Source of the DNA: Streptomyces laculatispora
GTDB taxonomy: Bacteria > Actinomycetota > Actinomycetes > Streptomycetales > Streptomycetaceae
Direction: 5' to 3'
NCBI RefSeq assembly: GCF_017353455.1
Contig: NZ_JAFMPZ010000498.1
Location: 1 to 38,434 of the forward strand
DNA: 38,434 bases
Positions 30,507-37,882 of the stretch are shown one piece after another. Within the stretch, counting starts at the first letter, position 1, and each line of letters opens with the position of its first letter. Under the pieces are notes generated by a model. That model searched no databases and was not told the DNA's origin. It saw nothing but the letters and a program-made list of their open reading frames with translations. A program made the position numbers and the translations under genes.

Positions 30507-31730
30507 ATGGCGGATCTGTACGCCAACTACGCCGCCCTCGCCGCCGTCGAGGTGGAGGGCGTCGCCTACTCCCGCACCGCGGTGACCCCGGCAGGGGCGA
30601 CGTGGGCGGCCATTGCCATCCACGGCGGCGGTATCGAGGGCGGGTCCGGCGAGATGGCCCGCCAGGTCTCACGCACCGGCACGACCATGGCCTACTACGA
30701 GTTCGCCGGGCTCAAGGCGTCCGGAAATGTGGACCTGCACATCACCTCGACCGTCTTCGACGAGCCGATGGGCCGGGCTCTCGTTGCCAGTGTCCGGCGG
30801 TGCCTGTCCTTCCACGGTTACGTGGGGACGGACGGTGTCCCGGAGACCGCGATCGGCGGCCTGGACGCCGAACTGGTAGCGCGGGTCACCGCCGCGCTGA
30901 CCCGCGCCGGGTTCGCCGTGACCACCGCGCCGAGCGAGATCGCCGGGACCGACCCGCTCAACATCTGCAACCGGACGTCGTCCGGCGCCGGCGTGCAGCT
31001 GGAGATGTCCCGAGCCCTGCGGGATAGCTTCTTCCCAGGGGCGAACACCCGCGCGATACGCGATTCCGGGGCCAGGACGGAGGCGTTCTACCGGTACGCA
31101 TCCGCCGTCCGGGCGGCCTACCTGGGCCGCGGCCTGATGGGCCTGGGCAGCGTCAACGTCAGCAGGTGGGCGACGCTTCCGGCACCGTCAGCCGATATCG
31201 ACGTCACCGCATCAGTCGCCACGGACCAGCTCGCCACTGGGGGAAGCCATTTCCCCGCGCTCGCGGCCCGCGTGGCCGACGTCAACAACTGCTACATGGC
31301 CAGGCTGGAGTTCTCGACGACGCAGACGGTGATCCTGACCCTGCGAAAGCGCGTCGCGGGCACCGAGACGCTGCTGGTGCAGTACACAACGGGCCTCACT
31401 CACGCTGTCGGGCGCCGCTTCCGGGTACGGATACAGCTCGTGGGGACGACGCTCCGGGCGAACGTCTGGCAGGACGGGACCGCCGAGCCCCCGGGCTGGC
31501 AGCTGGAGACCACCGACACCTCTCTCACCGCAGCAGGGTCGGTCGGGATGCGCGGCATCCTCTCCACCACGAACACCAACGCGCTGCCCGTCATGACGAG
31601 CTGGGGGGACTTCACCACCCTCGGCACCAGCCAGACGTTCACGGTGACCCGGTCCGTCAACGGCATCGTCAAGCCGCAGTCCGCCGGTGCTGATGTGCGA
31701 CTTGCCACCCCGACCATTGCCGCCCTGTAG
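30507..31730 (+). CDS. Poly-gamma-glutamate hydrolase-like tail depolymerase
   Basis: 407 aa, ATG 30507. Residues ~5-200 match the poly-gamma-glutamate hydrolase family (PF05908 type, as in phage PghP). AAIAIHGGGIEGGSGEMA holds candidate metal ligands His39 and Glu44, with DLHITS (His78) and SFHGY (His103). The family-type end is SSGAGVQLEMSRALR. Residues ~215-390 form a second, jelly-roll-like domain (CYMARLEFSTTQTVILTLRKR, RVRIQLVGTTLRANVWQDG), probably a binding or trimerising module. Its place between tail tip and fibre genes suggests a virion enzyme that clears a gamma-glutamyl polymer or related surface layer. Substrate is inferred. Confidence 0.8.
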   Translation: MADLYANYAALAAVEVEGVAYSRTAVTPAGATWAAIAIHGGGIEGGSGEMARQVSRTGTTMAYYEFAGLKASGNVDLHITSTVFDEPMGRALVASVRRCLSFHGYVGTDGVPETAIGGLDAELVARVTAALTRAGFAVTTAPSEIAGTDPLNICNRTSSGAGVQLEMSRALRDSFFPGANTRAIRDSGARTEAFYRYASAVRAAYLGRGLMGLGSVNVSRWATLPAPSADIDVTASVATDQLATGGSHFPALAARVADVNNCYMARLEFSTTQTVILTLRKRVAGTETLLVQYTTGLTHAVGRRFRVRIQLVGTTLRANVWQDGTAEPPGWQLETTDTSLTAAGSVGMRGILSTTNTNALPVMTSWGDFTTLGTSQTFTVTRSVNGIVKPQSAGADVRLATPTIAAL

Positions 31731-31739
31731 GAGGAGCCT

Positions 31740-32252
31740 GTGGCTACGTACCCCCCGATCTTGGCAGGGCAGCGGCTTACCGCGGCCCTGCTGTCGTCCA
31801 TGATTCCGAACATCGTCGTGAAGGGCACGACGCAGACCGTCAACAACAGCATCGTCCTGGTCCCTGATGACGAACTGTTCCTGCCCGTGGAGGCCGGGGC
31901 CGTGTACGACGTCACGGCCTGGCTGGTCCACAGCTCGGCCATCGCTGGGGATATCGCGATCGGCTGGACAGCTCCCGCCGGGTCTACGTTCACATGGGGT
32001 GTGCAGGGCCCGGCCACCTCCGCGACGACCACCGCGACCGCGTCCGAGTCGAATTTCCAGCAGCGCAACCTCGGAGATTCGGCAGGTCTGGGTGGTGGCG
32101 CCGGTACCGCGGTGTGCACGGATGCCCGCGGGGTCCTGACCACCGGCAGCACCGCCGGCACGCTCCGGGTGACGTTCGCGCAGAACACGATCAACGTGTC
32201 CGACACGCAGGTGCGGGCCGGGTCCACCCTGCGGATCAAGCGCGTCGCCTGA
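31740..32252 (+). CDS. Tail fibre-like protein
   Basis: 170 aa from GTG 31740, with GGAGGAG at 31730-31736. The N-terminus (PPILAGQRLTAALLSSMIPN) is a short helix common in actinophage virion-surface proteins. The rest is a beta-sandwich-like sequence rich in Thr/Ala/Gly (AVYDVTAWLVHSSAIAGDIAIGW, TLRVTFAQNTINVSDTQVRAGSTLRI). It probably forms a short receptor-binding or decoration protein at the tail tip. Confidence 0.68.
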   Translation: MATYPPILAGQRLTAALLSSMIPNIVVKGTTQTVNNSIVLVPDDELFLPVEAGAVYDVTAWLVHSSAIAGDIAIGWTAPAGSTFTWGVQGPATSATTTATASESNFQQRNLGDSAGLGGGAGTAVCTDARGVLTTGSTAGTLRVTFAQNTINVSDTQVRAGSTLRIKRVA

Positions 32253-32311
32253 CCCCCAACCACCCGCCCCGCGCCGTCTGGTCCGGGGCTTCGTCATGTC
32301 TGGAGACACGA

Positions 32312-33049
32312 ATGGCCTGGTACCCGGCCGCCACGAAGTGGGAGCTGCAACCGGAGAGCGACAGTCAACCCGCCATCCGGCCGACGCAGTTCATCGTCCA
32401 CTCGATCATCGCCCCCTGGACGGCGAAGCGCGTCTTCGAATACTGGCGGGACAGCACCAACCTGGAGTCCCACTTCGGCCTCGGATACGAGGGCGACCTC
32501 GGCCAGTTCATCGGGACGCAGACGCGAGCGGACGCGAACTACAACGCGAACCGCCGGCCCGACGGAACTGGCGCCGTGTCCTGCGAAACCGCGTCGAACA
32601 CCAAAGGCACCGACCCGTGGACGGACGAGCAGATCGAACAGCTCATCCGTCTCGGTGTGTGGCTGCACCAGATGCACGACATCCCGCTGCGGATCTGCCG
32701 CACCGGCGCCGACCCCGGGTTCGGGTACCACCGACTGCACGCCGACTGGTCGCCGTCCGGCACGGCCTGTCCCGGCGACGCCCGGGTGAAGCAGTTCAAG
32801 GAGCAGGTGTTCCCCGGCATCGTCGCGCGCGCGAATGGTGCCACCCCGACCCAGGAGGACGACATGGACCCCATTGACGTACTGCGGTACCGCAACGCCA
32901 AGCAGGACGCGGCGCAGGTGAAGAAGGACGGGAAGCACATCCCGGACGTGTACGGCTACATCACCGGCATCTCCCGGGACGTGGCCGCGCTGCGCACCGA
33001 GGTGGCCGCCCTCACCAAGGCCGTCGCCGCGCTCGTGAAGAAGGGCTGA
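32312..33049 (+). CDS. N-acetylmuramoyl-L-alanine amidase endolysin
   Basis: 245 aa, ATG 32312 (TGGAG upstream). The catalytic domain is of Amidase_2/PGRP type: FIVHSI (His30), SHFGLG, CETASNTKG (Glu92) and the signature YHRLHADWSPSGTACPGD with zinc ligands His143 and Cys153. The C-terminal ~65 residues form a helical, Lys-rich coiled tail (ISRDVAALRTEVAALTKAVAALVKK), perhaps for oligomerisation or wall binding. It cleaves the muramoyl-alanine bond for host lysis, with holin candidates directly downstream. Confidence 0.9.
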   Translation: MAWYPAATKWELQPESDSQPAIRPTQFIVHSIIAPWTAKRVFEYWRDSTNLESHFGLGYEGDLGQFIGTQTRADANYNANRRPDGTGAVSCETASNTKGTDPWTDEQIEQLIRLGVWLHQMHDIPLRICRTGADPGFGYHRLHADWSPSGTACPGDARVKQFKEQVFPGIVARANGATPTQEDDMDPIDVLRYRNAKQDAAQVKKDGKHIPDVYGYITGISRDVAALRTEVAALTKAVAALVKKG

Positions 33050-33052
33050 CCC

Positions 33053-33307
33053 ATGACGGACTACCTCCCCACCTCGGACACCGTCCTGAAAACCGCGAGC
33101 ACCTACGCCCGGGACCTGGCCGAGCGCGTCGTGTCGACGTTTCTGCAGGCGTTCGTCGGCGGCCTCGTCCTCACCCAGCCGTTCGACGTGAGCATGTGGC
33201 AGGCGGCGGCGGTCGGTGGTGTCGCTGCTGCGGTGTCGCTGGTGAAGGGGCTGGTCGCGCGGTGGCGTGACGTCACCAACTCGGCCTCGCTCGCCAAGGG
33301 CGTGTGA
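33053..33307 (+). CDS. Holin-like membrane protein
   Basis: 84 aa, ATG 33053. One or two hydrophobic segments (TFLQAFVGGLVLTQPF, then WQAAAVGGVAAAVSLVKGLVA) and a basic end suit the r1t-type holin group. It lies 3 bp after the endolysin stop. It probably makes membrane lesions that release the amidase. Confidence 0.75.
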   Translation: MTDYLPTSDTVLKTASTYARDLAERVVSTFLQAFVGGLVLTQPFDVSMWQAAAVGGVAAAVSLVKGLVARWRDVTNSASLAKGV

Positions 33308-33735
33308 TGCGGGCGGCGGCCCGGGGTATTTCTCGCCGCCGCGGTGTCCTGGTCACCCTCGGCGCGGGCTGGGTCGGGTACGGGGCGCTCGGCATCCTGA
33401 TCAACCCCCGCCAGGGCACCACCGCCCTGCTCGGCGACATCACCCGGTGGGTGCCGATGACCGTCCTCGGCTGGCTGTGGGTAGCAGCCGGGGCGGTCGG
33501 GATCGTGGCCGGCCTGGCGGTGAGCTGCCCGCGGGTCCAGGCCGCCGGGTATGCGGCGCTCGCCGCCCTGGCCGGGCTGTGGGCGGCCGCTTTCACGTTG
33601 GCGATCTCCGATACGCCCACCGCGTCGGGGTCGGCGTGCATCTGGGTGGCGATCGCCGTAGCTGTGGTGTTGGTGGCGGGCATGGATGATCCGTTGCCCG
33701 CGCACATGAGGAAGGGGCGCAGCACGTGGACGTAG
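33307..33735 (+). CDS. Four-TM membrane protein of lysis module
   Basis: 142 aa, ATG 33307 (GTG 33304 just ahead). Four hydrophobic stretches occur (VTLGAGWVGYGALGILI, TVLGWLWVAAGAVGIVAGLAV, AAGYAALAALAGLWAAAFTLA, ACIWVAIAVAVVLVAGM). It overlaps both neighbours. It could be a second holin or an antiholin; no family assignment. Confidence 0.68.
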   Translation: MRAAARGISRRRGVLVTLGAGWVGYGALGILINPRQGTTALLGDITRWVPMTVLGWLWVAAGAVGIVAGLAVSCPRVQAAGYAALAALAGLWAAAFTLAISDTPTASGSACIWVAIAVAVVLVAGMDDPLPAHMRKGRSTWT

Positions 33736-33998
33736 GCGCACTCGCGGCAACCGGGGTGGCGTTGGTGGTCGGGCTCCTTGGGTGGACGCAGTCCCGAGCG
33801 ACGAACCGGCGCAGCGACTTCACGGCCATCACGGAGCGGCTCGACCGTGAGCTGAAGGAAGAGCGGGTGCAACGCAGGATGCAGGGCGGCTACCTCCTGG
33901 ACCTGCTCCGCTGGGCTCGGGTGGTGGGGCCGTCGACCCCGGCCGGCCCGCCACCGGACCCTCCGGCAGAACTCGACCTCACCCCCTGGCGGCCCTAA
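33726..33998 (+). CDS. Membrane-anchored coiled-coil protein
   Basis: 90 aa from GTG 33726. An N-terminal anchor (VGALAATGVALVVGLLGW) is followed by a charged coil (FTAITERLDRELKEERVQRRMQGG) and a Pro-rich end. The layout resembles small actinophage membrane proteins (DUF2746-like) and, functionally, Rz-like spanins, although Streptomyces lacks an outer membrane. It is the last gene of the late unit. Confidence 0.65.
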   Translation: MDVGALAATGVALVVGLLGWTQSRATNRRSDFTAITERLDRELKEERVQRRMQGGYLLDLLRWARVVGPSTPAGPPPDPPAELDLTPWRP

Positions 33999-34002
33999 AC
34001 AA

Positions 34003-34038
34003 CGCCCCCGCCTCCGGCTTCGGCCGGCGGCGGGGGCG
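34003..34038 (+). terminator. Late-region terminator
   Basis: Arms CGCCCCCG (34003-34010) and CGGGGGCG (34031-34038), with a GC-rich inner CCGG/CCGG loop stem and CTTCTCT after. It lies 5 bp past the stop at 33998. A similar hairpin occurs at 35241-35276. Confidence 0.72.
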
Positions 34039-34406
34039 CTTCTCTGCGCTTTTGCCAATCCGTTACAGGTCCGGGCGTCACATCTGGCCCGTTGCGCCCC
34101 ATAACTAGCCAGAGGAACGAGGACGGATTCGCATCAAGTGACATGGGTCACGCACATTTGGGATGGACCGGACTCGAATACGCATTCGCTGGCATCCAGT
34201 GACACTCCACAGGATGTGTGACCTTGGGCTCCATTTAGGCCAGCCCGCTGGATGGCACCCAGTGTCAGACGGGAACTTAACTCTCCGTCAGCCCGTTGGC
34301 GTAACCTGAACGACACAAGGCCGCCTCCGACTTCGGAGGCGGCCAAGGAACAGCTAATCGTGCGGATCTGCGGTCCGCCGAAGCTTGAACTGCAAGGAGT
34401 CAGCCC
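34039..34406 (+). promoter_or_regulatory. Regulatory gap before antirepressor
   Basis: No gene seen. Base composition is less GC-rich than around it. Three direct repeats with consensus GCAyCMAGTGwCA start at 34131, 34192 and 34255 (GCATCAAGTGACA, GCATCCAGTGACA, GCACCCAGTGTCA), 61 and 63 bp apart. A weak promoter (TTAACT 34277-34282, TAACCT 34302-34307) precedes a very strong hairpin at 34319-34344. This fits tight control of the antirepressor. Confidence 0.5.
34319..34344 (+). terminator. Attenuator-like hairpin before antirepressor
   Basis: Perfect 12-bp arms GGCCGCCTCCGA (34319-34330) and TCGGAGGCGGCC (34333-34344), 62 bp upstream of TTG 34407. A terminator here would block readthrough from upstream, or must be overcome to express the antirepressor. 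Confidence 0.65.
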
Positions 34407-35234
34407 TTGAGTTTCACCAACGACACTATCGTGTCAGCCTCAGATGGCAAGTCTGAGGGCAGCCCGTTCGACGGAATCATGCTCCTGGACCACAACGGCG
34501 AGGAGCGCTGGTCTGCTCGCGACCTCCAGATTCTCATGGGGTACGAGCGATGGGAACGGTTCGATGACGTCGTCGTGAGAGCCAAGGAGACGATCTCTGC
34601 GGCCGGACTCGACCCGCTTGATCACTTTCGCGGTGCTGCGAAAACGATCGCTGGCGGCAGATGGGGAAAGCAGTCAGTCGTCGACTACCGTCTTACCCGC
34701 TTCGGCGCCTATCACGTCACCCTCGCTGGCGACGGTCGGAAGCCGGAGGTCGCCGCTGCGAAAACGTACTTCGCGGTTAAGACCCGGGAGGCCGAGCTCG
34801 CCACCGCGGCTCCAGCCGTCCCCGACAGCCCCGAGGCCCACCTGGCGCTTGCTCAGAACTACCTTGCTGCCGCCACTGAGCTCGTCGCCACCAAGAAGGA
34901 GCTTGCGGTTGCTGCCCCGAAGGCTGGCAAGTGGGAAGCCTTCTGCAATAGCGACGGCCTGATCGACATGGGTACTGCGGCAAAGGCACTCAGGTCGGCA
35001 ACCGGAGGGCTCGGGCGGACCAAGTTCATGGACCGCCTCCGGGAGGACGACCTGCACTTCCTGCAGGTGCAGAATCCACGCCTCCCCTACGAGGCGCACA
35101 TCAAGGCGGGGCGCGCAGAAGTGAAGATGGTGGAGGCGCGCCACCAGTGGGTGGAGCAGACCTTCCTCACACCGAGAGGGCTCGACTGGCTCGCCGACAA
35201 GCTGGCCGTCGGGTCGGCGCTCCCGACAGTTTGA
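34407..35234 (+). CDS. Phage antirepressor (DinD/BRO N-domain, KilAC)
   Basis: 275 aa from TTG 34407, chosen because AAGGAG (34394-34399) is 7 bases upstream. The N-terminal domain (about 22-130) has GEERWSARDLQILMGYERWERFDDVVVRAKE and YRLTRFGAYHVTLAGDGRKPEVAAAKTYFAVKTREAE, the DinD/BRO-type pattern. The C-terminal KilAC-like domain (about 170-265) has GLIDMGTAAKAL, LGRTKFMDRLREDD and TPRGLDWLADKL. It probably inactivates the repressor at 2751-3902 to start lytic growth. It lies 30 kb from the switch on the linear prophage but close to it in the circular form. Confidence 0.85.
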   Translation: MSFTNDTIVSASDGKSEGSPFDGIMLLDHNGEERWSARDLQILMGYERWERFDDVVVRAKETISAAGLDPLDHFRGAAKTIAGGRWGKQSVVDYRLTRFGAYHVTLAGDGRKPEVAAAKTYFAVKTREAELATAAPAVPDSPEAHLALAQNYLAAATELVATKKELAVAAPKAGKWEAFCNSDGLIDMGTAAKALRSATGGLGRTKFMDRLREDDLHFLQVQNPRLPYEAHIKAGRAEVKMVEARHQWVEQTFLTPRGLDWLADKLAVGSALPTV

Positions 35235-35240
35235 ACCGCA

Positions 35241-35276
35241 CGCCCCCTGTCCCGGCTTCGGCCGGGGCGGGGGGCG
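35241..35276 (+). terminator. Terminator after antirepressor
   Basis: Outer arms CGCCCCC (35241-35247) and GGGGGCG (35270-35276) with inner CCGGC/GCCGG around TTCG, then CTTTC. Similar in sequence to the terminator at 34003-34038, so the antirepressor cassette is flanked by related hairpins. Confidence 0.7.
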
Positions 35277-35364
35277 CTTTCGTGCGCTCTGGAGCGCTGC
35301 ACCCTCCCCCCTGGACACCACCCGGCCGTACTCTGGCGACACGACAGCCAGACGGAGGGGCACC

Positions 35365-36597
35365 ATGGACCACCCCGCATCAGACCTCAGTACCGGCGAA
35401 CGAATCCGTGTCCTACGCGAGTCCCGCGGCATGTCCCGCCCAGTCCTGGCCGAACTCTGCGGCCGGGGCCCGGACTGGCTGAAGAAGATCGAGACCGGAG
35501 AGCGCGAACTCCGCTCGCACACGCTGCTGCTCCAACTCGCCGCCGCGCTACAGGTCTCCGATCTGTCCGTCATTACGGGCAGCTCCGCCGGCACCGCCCA
35601 GCCGGTGCCACTCGGCCGCCTCTCCCACCCGGTCATGCCCGACATCTGGTCAGCAGTGATGACGCGGAGCCTCACCGCCCCGGCATCTGGCCCGGTGGAC
35701 CCGGCCATCCTCCAGGGCAGGGCAGACCAGACGTGGCGGTTGTGGCACACCTCGGCGAAGAACCGAACCGAAGTGGGGGCGCTCCTGCCGTCGTTGATCC
35801 GGGACGCGGAAACGGCCACCCGCTCACTCACTGGCGAGCAGCGCCGGACCGCTCTCGTCGCGCTCTCCGACATCTACCGCCTCACCGGACAGGCCACCGC
35901 CTACGTAGCTCCGGCTGAGCTGGCCTGGGTAGTCGCTGACCGGGCCCTGTCTGCAGCCCAGGATGCGGACCAGCCAGCCGCCATAGCGGCCAGCGCCTGG
36001 AACATGGGCAACATCCTGCGTGAAACCTCCTACCCGGAGGAATCGCTGCGGGTGGTGATGGAAGCGGCCGATCTGATCCGGCCGCATCTGGAAGGGGCAC
36101 CCGATGACTGGCGTGGAATCTACGGCGCGCTGCAGCTGCACGCTGCGGTGACGGCCGCCCGGGAAGGACGTGAGGGCGACGCCTGGCGGTACTGGGGGAA
36201 GGGTGACCAAGTCGCGAAGAGTCTGCCCGCCAGCTACGTCCACCCGTCGACCGTGTTCGGCCGGGCCAACGTGGACTTCCACGCCGTGTCCGTCGGCGTG
36301 GACCTACGGAAGGCAGGTAAGGCGCTCAGCGCGGCGGACGACATCGACCCCGACGTCATGCCGTCGCGAGAGCGTAGGGCCCGTCTATGGGTGGAGGTCG
36401 CCCGTGGTCACCTCCAGCGCGGCGACCGGACCGCAGCCCTTCACGTGATGAATCTGGCGCACGAGATCGGGGCCGAGACCGTTGCGTTCACCCCGTCCGC
36501 CCGGACGGTGGCTGCTGATCTGTGGCGCACCGCGCCGCGTGCGCTCCGTGGCGAGGCCAGTTTGCTGGCTGCAGCGGTCGGCGTGGCTACAGGGTAG
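35365..36597 (+). CDS. Large XRE-family regulator with TPR-like domain
   Basis: 410 aa, ATG 35365 with CGGAGGGG upstream. The HTH lies at about 10-68 (TGERIRVLRESRGMSRPVLAELCGRGPDWLKKIETGERELRSHTLLLQLAAAL). The remaining ~330 residues are helical repeats (LVALSDIYRLTGQATAYV, SAWNMGNILRETSYPEESLRVVMEAADLI, RARLWVEVARGHLQRGDRTAALHVMNLA), the arrangement of many streptomycete chromosomal XRE regulators. It is not needed for a phage switch, so it is probably a cargo (moron) regulator. The target is unknown. Its stop merges with a hairpin at 36597-36639. Confidence 0.82.
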   Translation: MDHPASDLSTGERIRVLRESRGMSRPVLAELCGRGPDWLKKIETGERELRSHTLLLQLAAALQVSDLSVITGSSAGTAQPVPLGRLSHPVMPDIWSAVMTRSLTAPASGPVDPAILQGRADQTWRLWHTSAKNRTEVGALLPSLIRDAETATRSLTGEQRRTALVALSDIYRLTGQATAYVAPAELAWVVADRALSAAQDADQPAAIAASAWNMGNILRETSYPEESLRVVMEAADLIRPHLEGAPDDWRGIYGALQLHAAVTAAREGREGDAWRYWGKGDQVAKSLPASYVHPSTVFGRANVDFHAVSVGVDLRKAGKALSAADDIDPDVMPSRERRARLWVEVARGHLQRGDRTAALHVMNLAHEIGAETVAFTPSARTVAADLWRTAPRALRGEASLLAAAVGVATG

Positions 36598-36639
36598 GGG
36601 GACAGTCTGGGACAGGGGGACAGACTGTCCCCCTGTCCC
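36597..36639 (+). terminator. Hairpin with two alternative folds
   Basis: Fold A pairs GGGGGACAGTCTG (36597-36609) with CAGACTGTCCCCC (36621-36633). Fold B pairs GGGACAGGGGG (36609-36619) with CCCCCTGTCCC (36629-36639). They share bases and exclude each other. The structure begins at the last base of the stop codon and is probably a terminator, possibly switchable. Confidence 0.6.
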
Positions 36640-36695
36640 ACCTCGCAGCCCTCTACGGTGACGGCCCGTCAACCGCAGTCGTAGGGGGCTCTCCT

Positions 36696-36923
36696 ATGTC
36701 CGTCATGACCTGGCACGCGTCACCACAGCAGGCCGCCGCACCGATCGGCGACTCCATGACCGGCGAGGTACGGGTGCCTGTCGCCCTGTACGACCTCGAC
36801 GAGTTGCAGGCCGAGGTGCCGCTCGTGCTCTCCCGCATCGAGGCCGAAGCGCTGCGCGACCGTCTGATCGCCCTGCTCGCAGGTCCGGCGCTGAGCATGA
36901 TCCGGGCAGGGGTGCCCGCATGA
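36696..36923 (+). CDS. 75-aa hypothetical protein
   Basis: ATG 36696 with TAGGGGG upstream. A short strand-helix protein: TGEVRVPVALYDLDELQAEVPLVLSRIEAEALRDRLIALLAG. It heads a chain of five genes that overlap by 1-4 bp up to 37666. Small cargo proteins of this kind follow XRE regulators in Streptomyces; no function is known. Confidence 0.65.
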   Translation: MSVMTWHASPQQAAAPIGDSMTGEVRVPVALYDLDELQAEVPLVLSRIEAEALRDRLIALLAGPALSMIRAGVPA

Positions 36924-37126
36924 CGATCGAGGCACGCCAGTTGCCACCTGTTGCGTCGCTCTCTGACCGGCAGCAGCGCGGTGCGGCCTGCGTCTTCTGC
37001 TCCGCGACCCTGGACACCTGCACCGCCGTAGACCTCGGTCCCCGCCGCACCAGCGCGCACGGCTCGGAAGTCCAGTGGTTCCCGCGCTCCTGCCGCACCT
37101 GCCCGAGGAGCGGACCCCGGCCGTGA
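36920..37126 (+). CDS. 68-aa zinc-finger-like protein
   Basis: ATG 36920. CVFC (residues ~24-27) and CRTC (~58-61) form a possible zinc knuckle around TAVDLGPRRTSAHGSEVQWFP. It overlaps its neighbours by 4 bp. Confidence 0.65.
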   Translation: MTIEARQLPPVASLSDRQQRGAACVFCSATLDTCTAVDLGPRRTSAHGSEVQWFPRSCRTCPRSGPRP

Positions 37127-37275
37127 TCACACTGACGAAACACGAGGCCGCGTACCGAACGTGGCTCGGCCACACCCTGGCCTGCGCCGCATGCCGCTCC
37201 GGCGCTCCGTGCCTGACCGCCACACGGCTCGGCCGCGCCTGGCGGGAGACCCGCCGATGGGCCCCCGGTCGGTGA
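37123..37275 (+). CDS. 50-aa Cys-containing protein
   Basis: GTG 37123. TKHEAAYRTWLGHTLACAACRSGAPC then TATRLGRAWRETRRW: a CxxC plus one more Cys between two helices. Similar short proteins are common in Streptomyces cargo clusters. Overlaps the 37275 start by 1 base. Confidence 0.62.
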   Translation: MITLTKHEAAYRTWLGHTLACAACRSGAPCLTATRLGRAWRETRRWAPGR

Positions 37276-37499
37276 TGCGGTTCGTGGAGTGGACGATCGG
37301 CGCTCCCCGCGGCGAGGCACCGCAGACCGTCATCCAGGTCCGATGCCTCGAACCGGACTGCGGCGAGGAGTCCGAGCCGTCCCGCTCCCACATCGACCCG
37401 GACCTCTGGGCCCTGAAGCATGCCGGCCGGACCAGGCACACCGAGTACGAAGAGGTCGCGCGCTGCCGCCTCGTTGCCGCACCGAAGGAGGGACAGTGA
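37275..37499 (+). CDS. DUF7848-like protein
   Basis: 74 aa from ATG 37275 (GTG 37272 also possible). VRCLEPDCGEESEP followed by DLWALKHAGRTRHTEYEEV matches the small actinobacterial domain DUF7848, with a C...C...H pattern that probably binds zinc. Function unknown. Its stop overlaps ATG 37499. Confidence 0.68.
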   Translation: MRFVEWTIGAPRGEAPQTVIQVRCLEPDCGEESEPSRSHIDPDLWALKHAGRTRHTEYEEVARCRLVAAPKEGQ

Positions 37500-37666
37500 T
37501 GCCCGTAACCACATCCATCTCCGGGTACTGCTGGGACCAGAACCCTGATGCCGCCGGACGCTGCGTGCTGAACCGGGGCCACGACGGCAACCACTACGAC
37601 TGGTACGCCCGGCAGTCATGGGACCAGCCGGGCGCCGAGTGGCCGCAGGAGCAGCCCGCCCGCTGA
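37499..37666 (+). CDS. 55-aa hypothetical protein
   Basis: ATG 37499. ISGYCWDQNPDAAGRCVLNRGHDGNHYDWYAR contains a C...C...H...H pattern suggestive of a small metal-bound fold. It is the last gene of the right arm. A terminator lies 50 bp further on. Confidence 0.62.
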   Translation: MPVTTSISGYCWDQNPDAAGRCVLNRGHDGNHYDWYARQSWDQPGAEWPQEQPAR

Positions 37667-37715
37667 TCTCCCGCCCGTACCCGAGGCCGGCGGCGGCCGG
37701 GGTACGGCCGGGTCC

Positions 37716-37746
37716 GAGCCCCGACCTCGCGCGGTCGGGGCTCTTT
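37716..37746 (+). terminator. Terminator of the accessory operon
   Basis: Perfect 11-bp arms GAGCCCCGACC (37716-37726) and GGTCGGGGCTC (37733-37743), loop TCGCGC, then TTT. In the circular form it stands between the accessory genes and int, so int needs a promoter within 37747-37908 or beyond attP. Confidence 0.8.
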
Positions 37747-37882
37747 CGCGTCCACTTCGTCCGCAACCTTGCATTCGAAGGCCACGGCGCACGCCTGGCT
37801 TCGCGGCCAAATCGGACGGCAAACGTGCAGGTCAGAGACCTAGACGAGGGCGTCGCTCGCTCGATTTTGAGCGCCCATAGGT
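37747..37882 (+). other. Non-coding right end before attR
   Basis: No gene seen. After circularisation this stretch becomes the int leader, so it is the likely place for an int promoter. I could not identify a convincing -35/-10 pair in it. Composition is slightly less GC-rich than the genes to its left. Confidence 0.4.
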
